Assembly: GCA_023313575.1 (NCBI GenBank)
Contig: JAJTTP010000002.1
Span: 3,596,001-3,660,000, forward strand
Direction: 5' to 3'
Origin: Eutypella sp. D-1
Lineage: Eukaryota > Ascomycota > Sordariomycetes > Xylariales > Diatrypaceae
DNA: 64,000 nt
The notes under the pieces: generated by a model
Databases searched by the model: none
The model's input: the letters and a program-made list of their open reading frames with translations, nothing else
Told to the model about the DNA's origin: nothing
Shown: positions 1 to 11,981 of the stretch, piece after piece
Layout of the letters: each line of letters begins with the position of its first letter
Numbering within the stretch: the first letter of the stretch is position 1
Program-made: the position numbers and the translations under genes

Positions 1-1004
1 CCCAGTGTAGGATAGCCCTGCGGTCTTGCTCTGAGAAGTGACCGGGCCTTGACTCGATCAGCACTTTTCGAAATAGTTATTGGTAGTTAACTGGCTGTTG
101 TAAAGATAGATAGAATTTTTTTTGTTTCCTTACCAGACGCCCTCTTGTTTGGCGGACCGGTCTGACCATCCCGGCGTGTTTGTTGTCTTTGCAGTGTTTG
201 AAAGGGAGTGGGGGAGGGAGGAAGGAGGGTTGGCGGTCGACAGTCAGGCAGCGTTCCGCTAAAATCGAGGTAGTGTACCTTCGTACGGCTCCTCTAAAAA
301 GGGGCTTGGCGGACGGACGTCTGCATCCCCACATATTAAATACTTACACTTACACTTCGAGCTCTTAACTTAACCCTTTCTCACAGGCTGCGACAACCCT
401 CTCAATCCCTCAATTCTGTACCTAAGTAGTCGGTGATGTCTGGGCAGCCAGGCTTGGTTGGACCTTAAGAAGATAACGCATCTTTTGATTTATTAAGGAT
501 ATTGCTACGCGGCCTTAATGGTAACTAATGTCAACATGAGAAAACTTAAAGAGAGTGTGGGAGACTAGTTAGTAGGTTTCAGTGGTTAAGGTCAGTGAAT
601 GCCATAAAATGGATAGTCACTATTCAGAGTGACGGAATGCGGAAAAGAATATATATATATCGAGCCCCTGAACAACCCGAGGCCTTAAATATGTATTTTC
701 ATCACTCCTCTCTCAGCAGAAGTTGTCTACTATACCAAATGGGTATCTTTTTTTTCCCGCACTGCCCCTCACCGGTAGTACCAGCTCTTTCAATGACTTA
801 TACATCTTACAGGTAAAGTCGGAGTTCGAAGTTGAGTGGTTTTCTCCGTTTCCTATAAACTCCCAAGTTATATGCACTTCATCACGCCCCAATATAGTAT
901 AGTGTACAATGCCCCCAACGATATATACAAAGTACCTCCGAAGTCTTTTTCCGCGCCCGCTTCCCGAAAGGTTTGTCGTTTTCTACCCGTCGCTTGCGCC
1001 TCGC
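1..1004. other. Left-edge intergenic region downstream of the AspRS gene
   Basis: No credible gene is visible. The stretch holds short open frames without conserved features, a TATATATA-like run near 648-660 and a T-run near 748-756. Its right end must contain the 3' untranslated region and polyadenylation signals of the minus-strand synthetase gene, but no clear signal stands out. Confidence 0.6.
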
Positions 1005-3627
1005 CTAGGAGAGAAGATTGTAGTGCCGGGCCTGCTCCTTGGTATACTTGGTGGGGCTGCCGACGAGGAGGTCCTCGCCCTTGTTGTTCTTAGGGAAGGC
1101 GATGACGTCACGGACGGTGGGGACGTCGCATAGGACGGCGATGAAGCGGTCGAAGCCGAAGGCGAAGCCGGCGTGGGGCGGACAGCCGGCGCGCAGCGCG
1201 TCGAGCAGGTGCGAGAACCGCGCGATGCCCGCGTCGTCCATGCCCAGCACCTCGCGGAACACGTACTCCTGCACCTCGGCGACGTGGATACGGCGGCTGC
1301 CCCCGCCCACCTCGACCCCGTTGATCACCAGATCGTAATGGTCCGCCGCCGCCGCCAGCGGGTCCCTGCGTAGAAGCTCGAGGTCCTGCTTGCTTCGCGG
1401 CGCTGTGAACGGGTGGTGCGTTGCCGATATGCCCTTCGTGCCGCCCTGTCCTGTGCCCGGCTCGCCGCCCTCGCCCTCTTCCGGCGTAAACATGGGAAAT
1501 TGCCGCACCCAGAGCGGTATGAACTCGTGCGGTCGGGGGATCAAGCCGGCCGCCACGGCGGCCTCGTGGATCGCGGTGCGCAGGCGCCCGATGTCCACGC
1601 ACGTCCGGAACCACGGGTCTGGCTTTCGCGCGACGAAGATCATGACGTCGCCGTCCTCTAGAGGACCCCACGCCATAAACTTGGGACTCGAGGCCTTCCC
1701 CATCTCGCTATAGGCCTCGGCGGCTTCGTGGCCAAGGGAGGCGAGGCCGTTGAGCGGCTTCGTCGAGTCGTAAATCAGTACGCCCGGTGAGCTGCCGGGG
1801 CTCAATTTGAGCGTCGACTTCGGCAGCGCATCCATGAATTTGCGAATGAATGCGCCGCTTTCCCCGGGCCGGAGCATATCCCCTGTTTCTGGATTTCGGA
1901 ACCGGAACCGGACTGCGTCGACCCTGCGATCTCCTTCTATGTTCGTGATCATGTCGACGAACTCCTGCGGCACGATGTGGGTGACGTTGTGAATCTGCCC
2001 TTTTAAATTAGCATTTCGGGCAAAAGCGCGGGAAACAGGCATAGGCAGCAGAAAGCGGTAGAAAGACGAGAAAACGATTTGAAAATGAAGGATTTATACG
2101 AAGGAGAATAAACACTCACAGTTGAAGTGTAAGGCAGCCTAATGCGCAAGTCAGGCTTGTCGTTACCGTGGGCTCGCATTGCTTCAGTATATGCCATTGC
2201 AGGGAAGTCCGCAAATGTCAACATAGAGCGACCGATGTTGAAATCTTCTTTGGACCTGGATCTACCACCCAGATCTCTTTCTTGCACCTCATACTGGGGG
2301 TCGAATGCTGGGTGGTGGCAGTCGTGATTATCCAAATCTATTTGAAACCTCTTGTCAAATGCACGATATAAATATTTCACTAAGGTCTCGACATGTGAGA
2401 TAACGAATTTACTCGAGCAAAACGATGCCTCTATATCGAGCTGAACCATTGTTAGTTAGTACAGGAGGCGAGGCATAGAGCAAGGGGCGGGGAGAAGGAG
2501 AACCTGTGTGAATTCGGGCTGGCGGTCGGCACGGTGGTCTTCGTCGCGAAAGCACTTGGCAAATTGGAAGTACTGGCGAAGACCGCCGGCCATCAGCAGC
2601 TGCTTGTATTGCTGGGGGCTCTGGGGCAGGGCGTACGCATAGCCGCGGCGCTTGGTGGGGACGAGGAATTCACGGGCACCCTCGGGAGTGGACTTGAAGA
2701 GGAGTGGCGTCTCCACCTCTTCGAAACCGTGACCTCGCAGGTACTCCCTCGTGCGGTGCATGAGATAGCCTCGCAGATGTAGACGCTGGAAGAGTTTCGG
2801 GTCGAACCTCATCTGCAGATGGCGCTGGTGCGGTGGCCACACGGCATCCTTGGACACGATGATGCTCTTGTCGAAGTGGTTCAGACAGCGTATGGTGCGC
2901 AATTTGAGGTACCAGGAACGGGTGTTTGGTTTTAAAGGCACCGTGGCGTGCGGGTGGTCGCCGATGGGAGGATCCCCCTTACGAGGGGCGAGAGTGCCTG
3001 TGACTAGGACAGGGCTGTGCGTCGGAATAACCCTGAGGTACTGGTGTGTCTTATATGCAGCACCCTCCTCCGCCTCATACTCGGACACGACCCTGACGAT
3101 GGAACTCTGCGTCTGCAAATCACAGGAAGTCTGGTTTGCGCGCTTATAGTGCCGCTTACCGATAAAACCGAGGAGAGTCACTTCAAGCCCGGGCTCCCAA
3201 TCCCGTTCCGGGGTAGAAGAGGGAAAAGTGTCTGAGAAGATTTTTCTACGTTAAAAATTTCTGGGGGAACATAGTAGATTATCGACCTGGGGGGGCGGCA
3301 GCGGTTCTTACAGGCTTCTTCCATGGCCTCCCATGCTGGATTTGAGTATAGCTGGGAAGCGGGAGCCGGGTTCTTGTTCGACTGTGCTTCTAGAGTCGGT
3401 GGTGTTCCGACCTTGTTGTGTTCATTGCCCATGCCATTGTCCAGGCCATGCTCCTCGCTATTGTAACGATCGGTCTCATTCTTGTAGTCTGAGAAGAAGA
3501 GACGTCCATTCTGAGCGGCTCGCAGGACGGGCAGCTGCCGAGAGAGACTGCCTCGATAGGCGTGCCGGAAGCATGCCAGGGATGCTAGAGAGCCCCTGCG
3601 CAGGCAAGCCAAGGGAAGGCCAACCAT
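1005..3627 (-). CDS. Aspartyl-tRNA synthetase, mitochondrial (bacterial-type, class II)
   Basis: This enzyme charges tRNA-Asp with aspartate for mitochondrial translation. I model four exons on the minus strand: 3627-3312, 3231-2504, 2440-2120 and 1994-1005, giving about 784 residues. The introns are 80, 63 and 125 nt, with GT-AG ends and branch sites such as ACTAAC. Joining exons 2 and 3 restores the family motif QPEFTQLDIE. Class II motifs are visible: motif 1 around the segment containing [10 protein letters not shown], motif 2 with [16 protein letters not shown] ending near residue 348, and motif 3 with [11 protein letters not shown] near the C terminus. An insertion containing [11 protein letters not shown] resembles the GAD domain of bacterial-type AspRS, which supports the mitochondrial rather than cytosolic form. 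The N terminus is rich in Arg, Ser and Leu, as expected for a presequence. At about 784 residues it is longer than typical homologues because of an N-terminal extension. Confidence 0.92.
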
Positions 3628-6600
3628 AATTGTATTGAACTACCTTAAGACTAATAACCCACTGAGCAGAACTTCAGTGGACTATCATCTATTATATAGT
3701 CCAGGACCGGCCGCGGTAGGAGGGAGGTAGTTCAATTACTAGAAGTCTACATCGCTATATCGGGATGCGCTGATCTACCCAGGTATTTTGATGTAGGCAG
3801 AAAGTATGGATACATGCATACCCATACTCACTATTTACATAGATAAGATTTTAGTTACAAAGCGGGGCCCCTCTATTTTTTTAATTTTTTTTTTTGGCCC
3901 TTATAATAGTGGGCTTCAGGTGCCCGAAGCTTGCAGAATTTCTTTTTTTTCCTTTTCCTCCCCATCCTTCCAATTCAAATACAAGTGAGTCTCCCGCCTC
4001 AACGAAATGATCTACGATACCCCGATATGAAACTGTGTAAACTAACATTGTACGCGACAGATGATGAAAGCCGCGTGGACCATATGATAAATGTCTCCCT
4101 CTTTCCGAGCTTCAGAACTCTCCTCCCCCCCCTTCGGGGTGGCTGGCTTAAGTGGTTTTGTTGCGAGGTTAGGGGTTTTTGGGACTATGAAATAAGCGTT
4201 CGACCACATCGACCTTGTTTACACTATCGGACGCGATATAGGCAACTCTGATTATAGATATTTGAAGTTTTTTTTTTTCTTTGGAAGGGGCCTCCTTTTC
4301 TCTTTTCTCTTCTTTTTTTTTTCCTTCCTTTTTTTCTTCTTCTTGACTCGATCGACTCTGTCTACGTCTGTTCTGACCTTGTTGGTTGTTGTATGCGCGT
4401 GGTCGTTATATATTGGTCGGACGGGCAGGCAGGACCTACATTACATATGTAGGTACGGTGCGTATGCCTTGCTCTCGTGGCTGGGCCAGTCGTATCACAT
4501 CACACCTTCAAGAACTTAGCTCTAGAGATTGGTTGCTGCTGCTAGACAACCCCTCGTTCCTTCGTCGCGTTCCTTTTTCTTTTCCCCCTCTCTCCCTCTC
4601 AACGGATGTCTCAATCAACGGCTTTGCGTTGTACGCCTTGGCGCCGGTGTATATCCCGGAGGTATGTATGTATGTAGCTTGAATAGCCATTTAAAATATA
4701 TCTTGCAAGAGGCAATACAGCCCTAGTGTAGTGAGGCACACAAGAGAGATACAATAATACACAAATGGCCCATCGGGGTTTCCGGATTCTGGCTTTCCGG
4801 CTCACAAGTTGCAACGATCGCGTATCAAACGTGTCGTACCGAAGAGGGTTTCGTTGTGACAATTGCGACCATCCCTCCGTTATGTTATTATCCCTTGGTG
4901 GTCCCCTCTGTGCCTCCCCCTTCCTCTTCGGTATTGCAGATTGCCATTTACCTATCGTACACTTTGAGGTGCAGTGCATCCTTATTGGCTGATCACCTGA
5001 TTGGTTCTTTCAGATTTGGGTTCGGGCAGGTTGGCAAAGCAAAGCCCGCAAAGCAAAGTTGGCAGGAAAAGCCCAGGCCAGCGGATCGTTCGGTATGTAC
5101 CTAAGTATGTAGGTACGTTAGCGGCCTAATTCCAAGGTAAGGTTGTTATGACATAACGGTCAGGTACCGTCGGATTGCGATTGCCGTATTTTTTGCTGTA
5201 CCTATTTGTTGTATTTGCAGGATGTATGTATGTGTGTAATGTGTAATGTGTATGTGTATGTATATAATCAACTAGCTAGCTGGCTGGCTGGCGGGCTGGT
5301 TAGTTAGCTCTATATGTATATGTATGTAGTACCCGAGCTTACCTGCTTAACCACATAGTAATAAGAGGTAACTAACTCTTGATTATTACTGGAGCCCAAG
5401 TTGTTAGTTGGCAGTACAGCATTCGAAGTTCTTGGGAGTTCGTCAGAGCCCAATTATATACCGCTTACCCATATCCATAGATGTGGTCCTGACGATGTGG
5501 TCCTGACAGGAGAGTACTCCGTGTAATAATATATACACCTTCCCGTCACCTTTTCTAAGGATCCAAACCCACCCGCCCACCACCCCCCACCAAATCACCA
5601 CTCCCCGTAACTAACCTCTCCCCCGGGGGCCTCTTATTACATAGGTATCTTGTAGTTAAGTTATCTGTTTTGGGGGGATTTCTCTCTGTCCCTCTGTCTG
5701 TGTGTCTCTTTCTCTCTTTTTCTCTTTCCCCCTCCCCCCCCTCTTCTTGCATACGTGAATCATAAATCGACATAAACAAAAAAAGAATTGCCTCACCTCA
5801 CCACCACTCCCCGACAACTCACTACTCACCTCCTCCCACTTACTAGCGATCCATGGTCCCGAGTTTTCAACTCAACTCGAGCCTTACTCGAGCCTCGTCT
5901 TGCCTTGCCTTGCCTCGCCTCAACTCATTCACTTGAGTTGTAAGTCGGGTCGCGACACTTTCTCTAGTTAACTACTCTATAAAACTTACAGGGCCTACCT
6001 TATCCTAGTAGGAAGTAGCTTATTCCATTCCATTCATATCAACAACCAATATCGACTAACACTAACTAACATCTCCCTCCACCTCTACTCTACGTCATCT
6101 CTCTCTCTCTCTCTCTCTCTCTCCGTTCTCTCCGTTTTCTTTGTCCCCTCCCCAGGATAAAATATTTATTATCGTGACTTAGAACAAGAAGAACAAGAAA
6201 AAAGAGTATATACTCATTCGTCATTGTTTATATATATATTAAGGGGAATTAAAAAAAGGGGGACTAATGCCAAACGAGACAAGACAAGTGCGCCTTTGCA
6301 TTTCGGTTCGGGCCCGATCTCTCTGATCTCCGTGGTCTCCCGGGTCTTTTTTATCTCTGAACTTCTTTTCTTGTTGGACTCTGGAAGTAATTGGCAATCT
6401 CCGGCATTTTCCCATTACCAACCTACCTAGGTACCCAATACAGGACAATGGCAACTAGGTAAACCAGGTAAAAAACCCATTTTACCTAACTATCTACCTG
6501 TCTGTCTGCCTACCTGCCTGCCTCCCTACCTGGACTCTAGGACTTTAACTAAGACTATAAGTCTCCAAGACTACAAGACTCCAAGACTCTAGGACTTCTA

Positions 6601-7382
6601 GAGGAAAACGAGGGATCAACCCGTGTTAACTGTCTTGGACGGACGGTCTTACCCGGAACCAAGCGCGAGCGAGTGGTTTGGTTACACCCTCGATCTGAGC
6701 GTTTTTGTCACTGCCCAGCTTTTCAAATCAACTGGCACTGGCAATCAATTTATTAACAAAGTACCACCACTCACTATTACCACTACTACGGTACTACTAA
6801 TTAAGTAACTACCGCCAACTACCACCACTACCACCCTTGGAACGAGTCTTGGAACTTTATCAACTACCAGATTTACGGGCAGGCATAACAACAACCCTTG
6901 ACAACCACACCAAACCAAACCAACCTGGAAGTCCTCCTACCCACCGACCAGCTTAGCTGACCGACCAACCGACAAGACCGATCGACTGACCAGCTGATCA
7001 ACTAATCAATTCAACCATCACCCTTTCGTAGGTTTCCAGTATTCGGCATTCATTCAGTGCCCAGTATTCAGTATTCAGCACCCTCGCGTCTGCAGACACC
7101 CGTATCTGTCCCGCTTGTGCCTGTGTCTGAATCTGTGCCTGCGCCTGAATCTGCGCCTGAATCTGCCTAATCCCGTGCCTTTCGCCTCCCGAGACACGCT
7201 TGCACATCAGTCCGGTCCTACCGAGCGAACCGCCCCCCCCCCCCCCGTTCTCGTCTTCTCACCCCCGAAACAAAACAGAAAAAAAATTAAAAATCTCCAT
7301 CTTTGCGACATAAATCCCCGAACGCGTTCCATCCGAGAATCGCCGATCTTGGAGGTGAAGGTTAGGCGATATAATCAAGACC
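3628..7382. other. Divergent intergenic region between AspRS and AP180 genes, low-complexity rich
   Basis: This 3.75 kb region must hold both promoters and the AP180 5' leader. No conserved protein is recognisable. It contains T-tracts (about 3880-3895 and 4268-4340), GTATGTATG-type runs (about 5220-5260), GGCTGGCTGG (about 5280-5300), an exact tandem 14-bp duplication at 5480-5507, a 24-nt CT run at 6099-6122, AAGACTCC-like repeats (about 6550-6600), a degenerate TGCGCCTGAATC repeat (about 7110-7165) and a C-run at about 7231-7245. One TACCTAGGTA palindrome lies at 6425-6434. Confidence 0.6.
5480..5507. repeat. Tandem duplication of 14 bp
   Basis: The unit GATGTGGTCCTGAC occurs twice in direct succession with no mismatch. 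It lies in the intergenic region, looks like a recent slippage or duplication event and has no known function. Confidence 0.9.
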
Positions 7383-9790
7383 ATGTCTAGTTCATTCGAG
7401 AAGTCCGTCAAGGGGGCGACCAAGATTAAGGTCAGTCAGTCAGTCAGTCAGTCAGGAAATAGGAAACAAGAAAGGGGGGGAAGGAAGAAAGAAAAAGAAG
7501 GAAAGAAGAGAAAAAAAAAACACCAAAAACACAGGAAACACAGGAAACAAGACAGCGAGTCATGCGCGATATGCAACAGATATTGATCTGAGTTTCTGTA
7601 GGCCGCTCCCCCGAAAACGAAATATATCGAACATATCCTCGTCGCGACACATGCAGGAGAGGCCGGGGTCGGCGAGGTCTTCCGGGCGCTCCAGTTCCGA
7701 TTACGAGATTCCACATGGACCGTCGTCTTCAAGAGTCTTATCACCGTACACCTCATGATCCGCGAAGGCTCCCCGGATGCCACACTAGCCTACCTTTCGA
7801 AGCATCGGAACATGCTTGTCATTAGTTCCGTCACCGATGGTGAGTTGTCATTAGAGAGACAGAAGGACAGAGGGATAGAGGGACAGAGAAACAAGTATAT
7901 ACGTTCGCATACGTTCGCCCGGAACTGACAACCCGCGCAGCTCAAATACAGGGACGCAACATACGACATTATGCCGCCTATCTAGCTGAACGCGTGAAGG
8001 CCTATAGAGATACCAAGATAGACTGGGTTCGCGCCAGGGAGACGCGGCTGGAGAAGCTCTCCGTCGATAAAGGGTTACTCCGAGAGACCGAGTCCGTTCA
8101 GCGCCAGCTAACCGCGCTCCTGAAATGCGACGTATGCAACCTCCTTTTTTCCCTCGCCACCAACATCTTTAGGGAGGCCTTGGACGGCTTGAGCCAAGCT
8201 ACTGACTGACAAATGCCAAATGCGTAGGTACTGGACGAGCCGGAAAACGAGATCACCATTACTGTATTCCGCCTGCTAGTTCTTGACCTGTTATCCCTCT
8301 TCCAGGTCTTGAATCAGGCTATGATTAACATCTTAGGTACGTCGCGAGCGACTCGTTAAATTCTGCAGGATCTACAGGAGAAGAAGGGACTAATCGAGAT
8401 TTCAGGGCACTTCTTCGAGATGTCTAAACACGACGCGGAACGGGCCATGGATATCTACCGCCTCTTCACCAAACAGACCGACTACGTAGTGCAGTATTTA
8501 AGCGTAGCGCGACAATGGGAGCATCATACGAGAGTCGAGGTTCCTAAGCTAAAACACGCCCCGGTCAATCTGGGGAGGCAGCTAGAGGAATATCTCAAGG
8601 ACTCAGATTTCGAAATCCACCGGCGACAGTACCTAGCCGAGCTCGACGCGAAGAAGAAGGGAGGATCGTCGTCGACAGGGGCTGGAAAGAGTGCAGCGGA
8701 GTCCAACAGCGCTGCGTCCAAGGCGTTCCCGAGCACTAACGGGTCTTCGGCTACGACTTCGAAACCCCCACCCGCGCCGAAGGGTCCGGAACCAGACCTA
8801 ATCGACTTCTTCGAATCGATAGAACAAAACCAGACCCCTATGGCCATCCAGTCCAATCCACAGCAAGCCCAAGGCCAGTCCCATTTGCAGTTGCAACCCG
8901 GCCAGCAGATGGGACAGATGAACACGGGCAACCCCTGGCCCTCGAACGGCCCTCTTCCACAACCGGGACAGCAGTTCCCACAAGCAACTGGCTTTGCGCC
9001 GCAGCAGACCGGGTTTCAAGGGAACAGTCCATTTCAACAAAACCTTGGCGCCTTTTCTCAACAGCAGCAGGTGCCCAACCAGATGCAACCGAACTTCACA
9101 GGAGCAGGCTTTGGGGGATTCACCCCACAACAGGCATTCGCGCCAAATACCTTATCACCGATACCACAGAACTCCGTGCCTTCGTACCAGACGGGCTCTC
9201 TCTCACCTCCCATGCAAACCGGCTTACAGCCCCAGACAACTAATCCTTTCAGGGCGTCGATGATGATGGCGAATCCGACAGGCGCGAGCAACTCGTTCGC
9301 CCCGCCCACGAGTCCCCAGTCGCAACAGTCAACTGGTCTCAGCCGGTCGGCAACCAACCCTTTTGCTCGATCTTCGCCTCAGACAGCCCAGCCTTACCCG
9401 AACCCTCCCGCCTCATCCCTCACGAACTCCCCCTTCCAGCCACAGCCACAAACAGCAACATCAACAGGGCCGTCGCCCTTCCAAACGCAACATCACTCAC
9501 CACAACCGGCTGCCCTACAGCCGGCGCAGACAGGAACGAACCCCTTCGCGAAGAACTTCACCGGATCGCAAAACCAGCCGCAGCAGCAACAGCAGAGGCC
9601 ACAGACAAGCGCGGGCCTCATGGCCCAACCGACCGGAAGCACGAACCCCTTCCGACAAGGCGCGTTTGTCAACCACCAGACGGGCATGGGCTGGCAGCAC
9701 AACCAGCAGCCGATGGGCGGCGGGCTCGACCAGCTAGAGACGATGCCCGTGTTTCCGAGGCCGGCACAGCAAACGCCTTGGCAGCAGTAG
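7383..9790 (+). CDS. AP180/CALM-type clathrin assembly protein (ANTH domain, Yap1801/1802-like)
   Basis: This endocytic adaptor binds PI(4,5)P2 through an ANTH domain and recruits clathrin and EH-domain proteins at the plasma membrane. Exons are 7383-7430, 7602-7839, 7941-8131, 8228-8336 and 8406-9790, giving about 656 residues. All junctions are GT-AG and keep the frame; the last gives ILGHFFEMS, matching the family's helix. The N-terminal ANTH region (about 1-280) shows KTKYIEHILVATH, LITVHLMIREG and FFEMSKHDAERAMDIYRLF. The C-terminal half is Gln/Pro/Asn-rich and disordered, with four NPF motifs near residues 475, 513, 574 and 609. NPF motifs are established ligands of EH domains such as those of Pan1 and Ede1. 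The first intron starts inside a GTCA microsatellite, which creates several overlapping donor sites. A second possible acceptor at 8366-8368 would break the frame. Confidence 0.93.
7431..7455 (+). repeat. GTCA microsatellite overlapping the first splice donor of the AP180 gene
   Basis: Six GTCA units begin exactly at the first intron base. Each of the first five gives a GTCAGT hexamer that fits a 5' splice site (7431, 7435, 7439, 7443 and 7447). Use of any donor but the first would insert 4, 8, 12 or 16 nt after codon 16. Confidence 0.85.
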
Positions 9791-11981
9791 TAGAGTGGGT
9801 GGGTGTTCCCTGTCCCGGGTTGTTTGAAATAAGAAATGTGTGACTGGCCGGCCTATGGGGCGGTGGGGTGGGGTGTGTCGAGTTGGAAGGAGGAAGCATA
9901 ATATCCCCCCCCAAAAAATCATTGCATGGGGGGCCGGGGGAGGGTGATGCTGCTGTCGTTTCTCCCCGCTGGGACAGTTCGTGCGTGTTTCACTGCTGGA
10001 GTCTCTTTTTTACGAGGACGAATTTCGTGGTTCGCTGGCCGGATAATACATAAGTCGTTGTCCTTGGGGAAATATAGAGAGATTCTGGGCGCACGGGGGA
10101 GACGGGTGGTTTGGCTACTTTACCTTTGAACTCGAGCTGAACTTGCGATTTAAAGGACCGGGTTCAAGAAGGGGAGGGAGAGGGGGGGGAGGGGGGGCCG
10201 CGCTGGAGCAAGGGGTAGCAGGTACAGGTACAGGTACAGGTGCGGGAGGGTTGAGCTAACCTGGGCCCATATCTTATGGACAACCGTCGATCGGCTCTTA
10301 TTGTCGTCCCTCACGTCCTCACAAGCGGAAATCGTTCTCCTGCCTAGAGGGGGCTTTTGGCCTACCCTACCCTACCTACCTACTTACCTACCTATATACT
10401 TGAGGTTAAAGGACCTGGTAGATGAAAGCCGGCTTCACTATTGCCACCACAACTACTGCCTACCTGCCTCCTTTTTACCTTACCTCACCTCCCTACCTCT
10501 ACTTACCTTACCTTACCGACCTTACCTTGCCGACCTTACCTAGGTAGTTCTCACATCATCATCACATCATCATATCACATTACATACATCGATACATATA
10601 TACCTTAGTCAAAGCATAGAGCAAGGCGTTTTTTTTTTTTTTTTGTTCTGTTTTATTCTTGTCTTTTTTTGTTTTTTCCCCTTTATTTTGTTTTGTTTTT
10701 ATAGCTTTTTTTTATGTTGTTTAGGTAGTTTTTATAGTTATTTTTATTAAGCTTTTTGTTTTTTTGTAAATACTTTACTTTTTTATTCAACTCCATTTAT
10801 TCTAATTGCGTCATGCTATTTTCTTTTCTTCTTGTTGTGTTATATTATGCGGTGTCGGGTTTGTTCCTTGATATAAAATCCACATCACATGTCTATGCCT
10901 ATACTACCTACCGTACTAACTGCTATGCTACTGTTTTATTTGTTTAATGACGAGGGTCTTTTTAAAAAGAGTCGGTCGGTTCTTATGTGTAGAGTAGTGT
11001 AGTAGTATGGCAGTATGGCAGTATAAGTATAAGTACCGTGGTTGCATATCTACCTAGTTATATCCTAATCGCCCGCGGTATGCTTTTATTAACCCTACGT
11101 AACCTATCGGCCGACTTCCTCTCAGCCAGAAAATAAATATCCAAAGTGTGTATTGTATTGTATGTATTCGAGAATAGCATACGAATTTACTTACCTAAGA
11201 TAAGGGGGGGTTGTTAGAAAAGGGGGGGGAAAGGAAGGGGGTATACCGGCTAGAATAGGGGTTGGGGTTAAAGTTGGTGGAGACATTGAAGGAATCCCAC
11301 CCCCTGCACGCTGAAGTAAAGTTGTAAAGTGAAGTAAAGTAAAGTAAAGTATGGTTAAGCAAGCCTGGTGATAAGGGGTTGATCGAACGGGATTTGGCAT
11401 CTTTTCAGCACGATCTATATCGTCTGGTGACTGACTGACTGACTGACTATGTTGGTCAACTAAACAAGTTGGGAGAAATCCAATGTATACGACTAGGGCT
11501 GGTAGCTGCACTGCAAACGCGGGGAGAAAAGAGTACGCTCTACCATGCGCGGGCTCATTACCATGGCATGGCGGCCGGGTACAATATATTTATTATATAC
11601 CAGACACAGAAGGGGAGAGCAGAGCGGGGAATAACCTCGAATAAATACCACGAGTTTCCTTGTTTTTAACTCCCATGCGTACACAGCTTCTTCTATAGTC
11701 TATGAACAAAGCCTGGGATATCTCCATCTATCCCTCTTTTTAATATCCGCTCCCCTCCACCCCTTACCCCGTCCCCGTCCCCGTCCCTAAACGCCGTCGC
11801 TGTGCTGTGCGGAATATATCGTAAAGTAGAGCAAAGAAAGCAACCAGCCAAAAAAGAGGAGCTTAGATGAGGACTCGTCGCCTATGCGTCTGACATCGCC
11901 CAACCGTCTCCACCACCGCCCGCCGCCTCTTTGCGTGATATATATGACCATAATCCCTTACACGGGCGAAACTCGCCGACG
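9791..11981. other. Convergent intergenic region between AP180 and TFB3 genes
   Basis: No gene is recognised in these 2.2 kb. The region holds the 3' ends of two convergent genes. It has G-rich tracts at about 10170-10200, a CAGGTA run near 10219-10240, CCTACC/TTACC pyrimidine repeats at about 10360-10550, a T-rich block at about 10629-10860, AGTAAAGTAAAG repeats near 11325-11350 and GACTGACTGACT near 11430. A TACCTAGGTA palindrome lies at 10537-10546. Confidence 0.6.

Noticed and set aside
8369..8405. Alternative exon start after CTGCAG in the AP180 gene
   Set aside because: Using it would add 37 nt and shift the frame. The acceptor at 8403-8405 keeps the frame and gives the family sequence ILGHFFEM.
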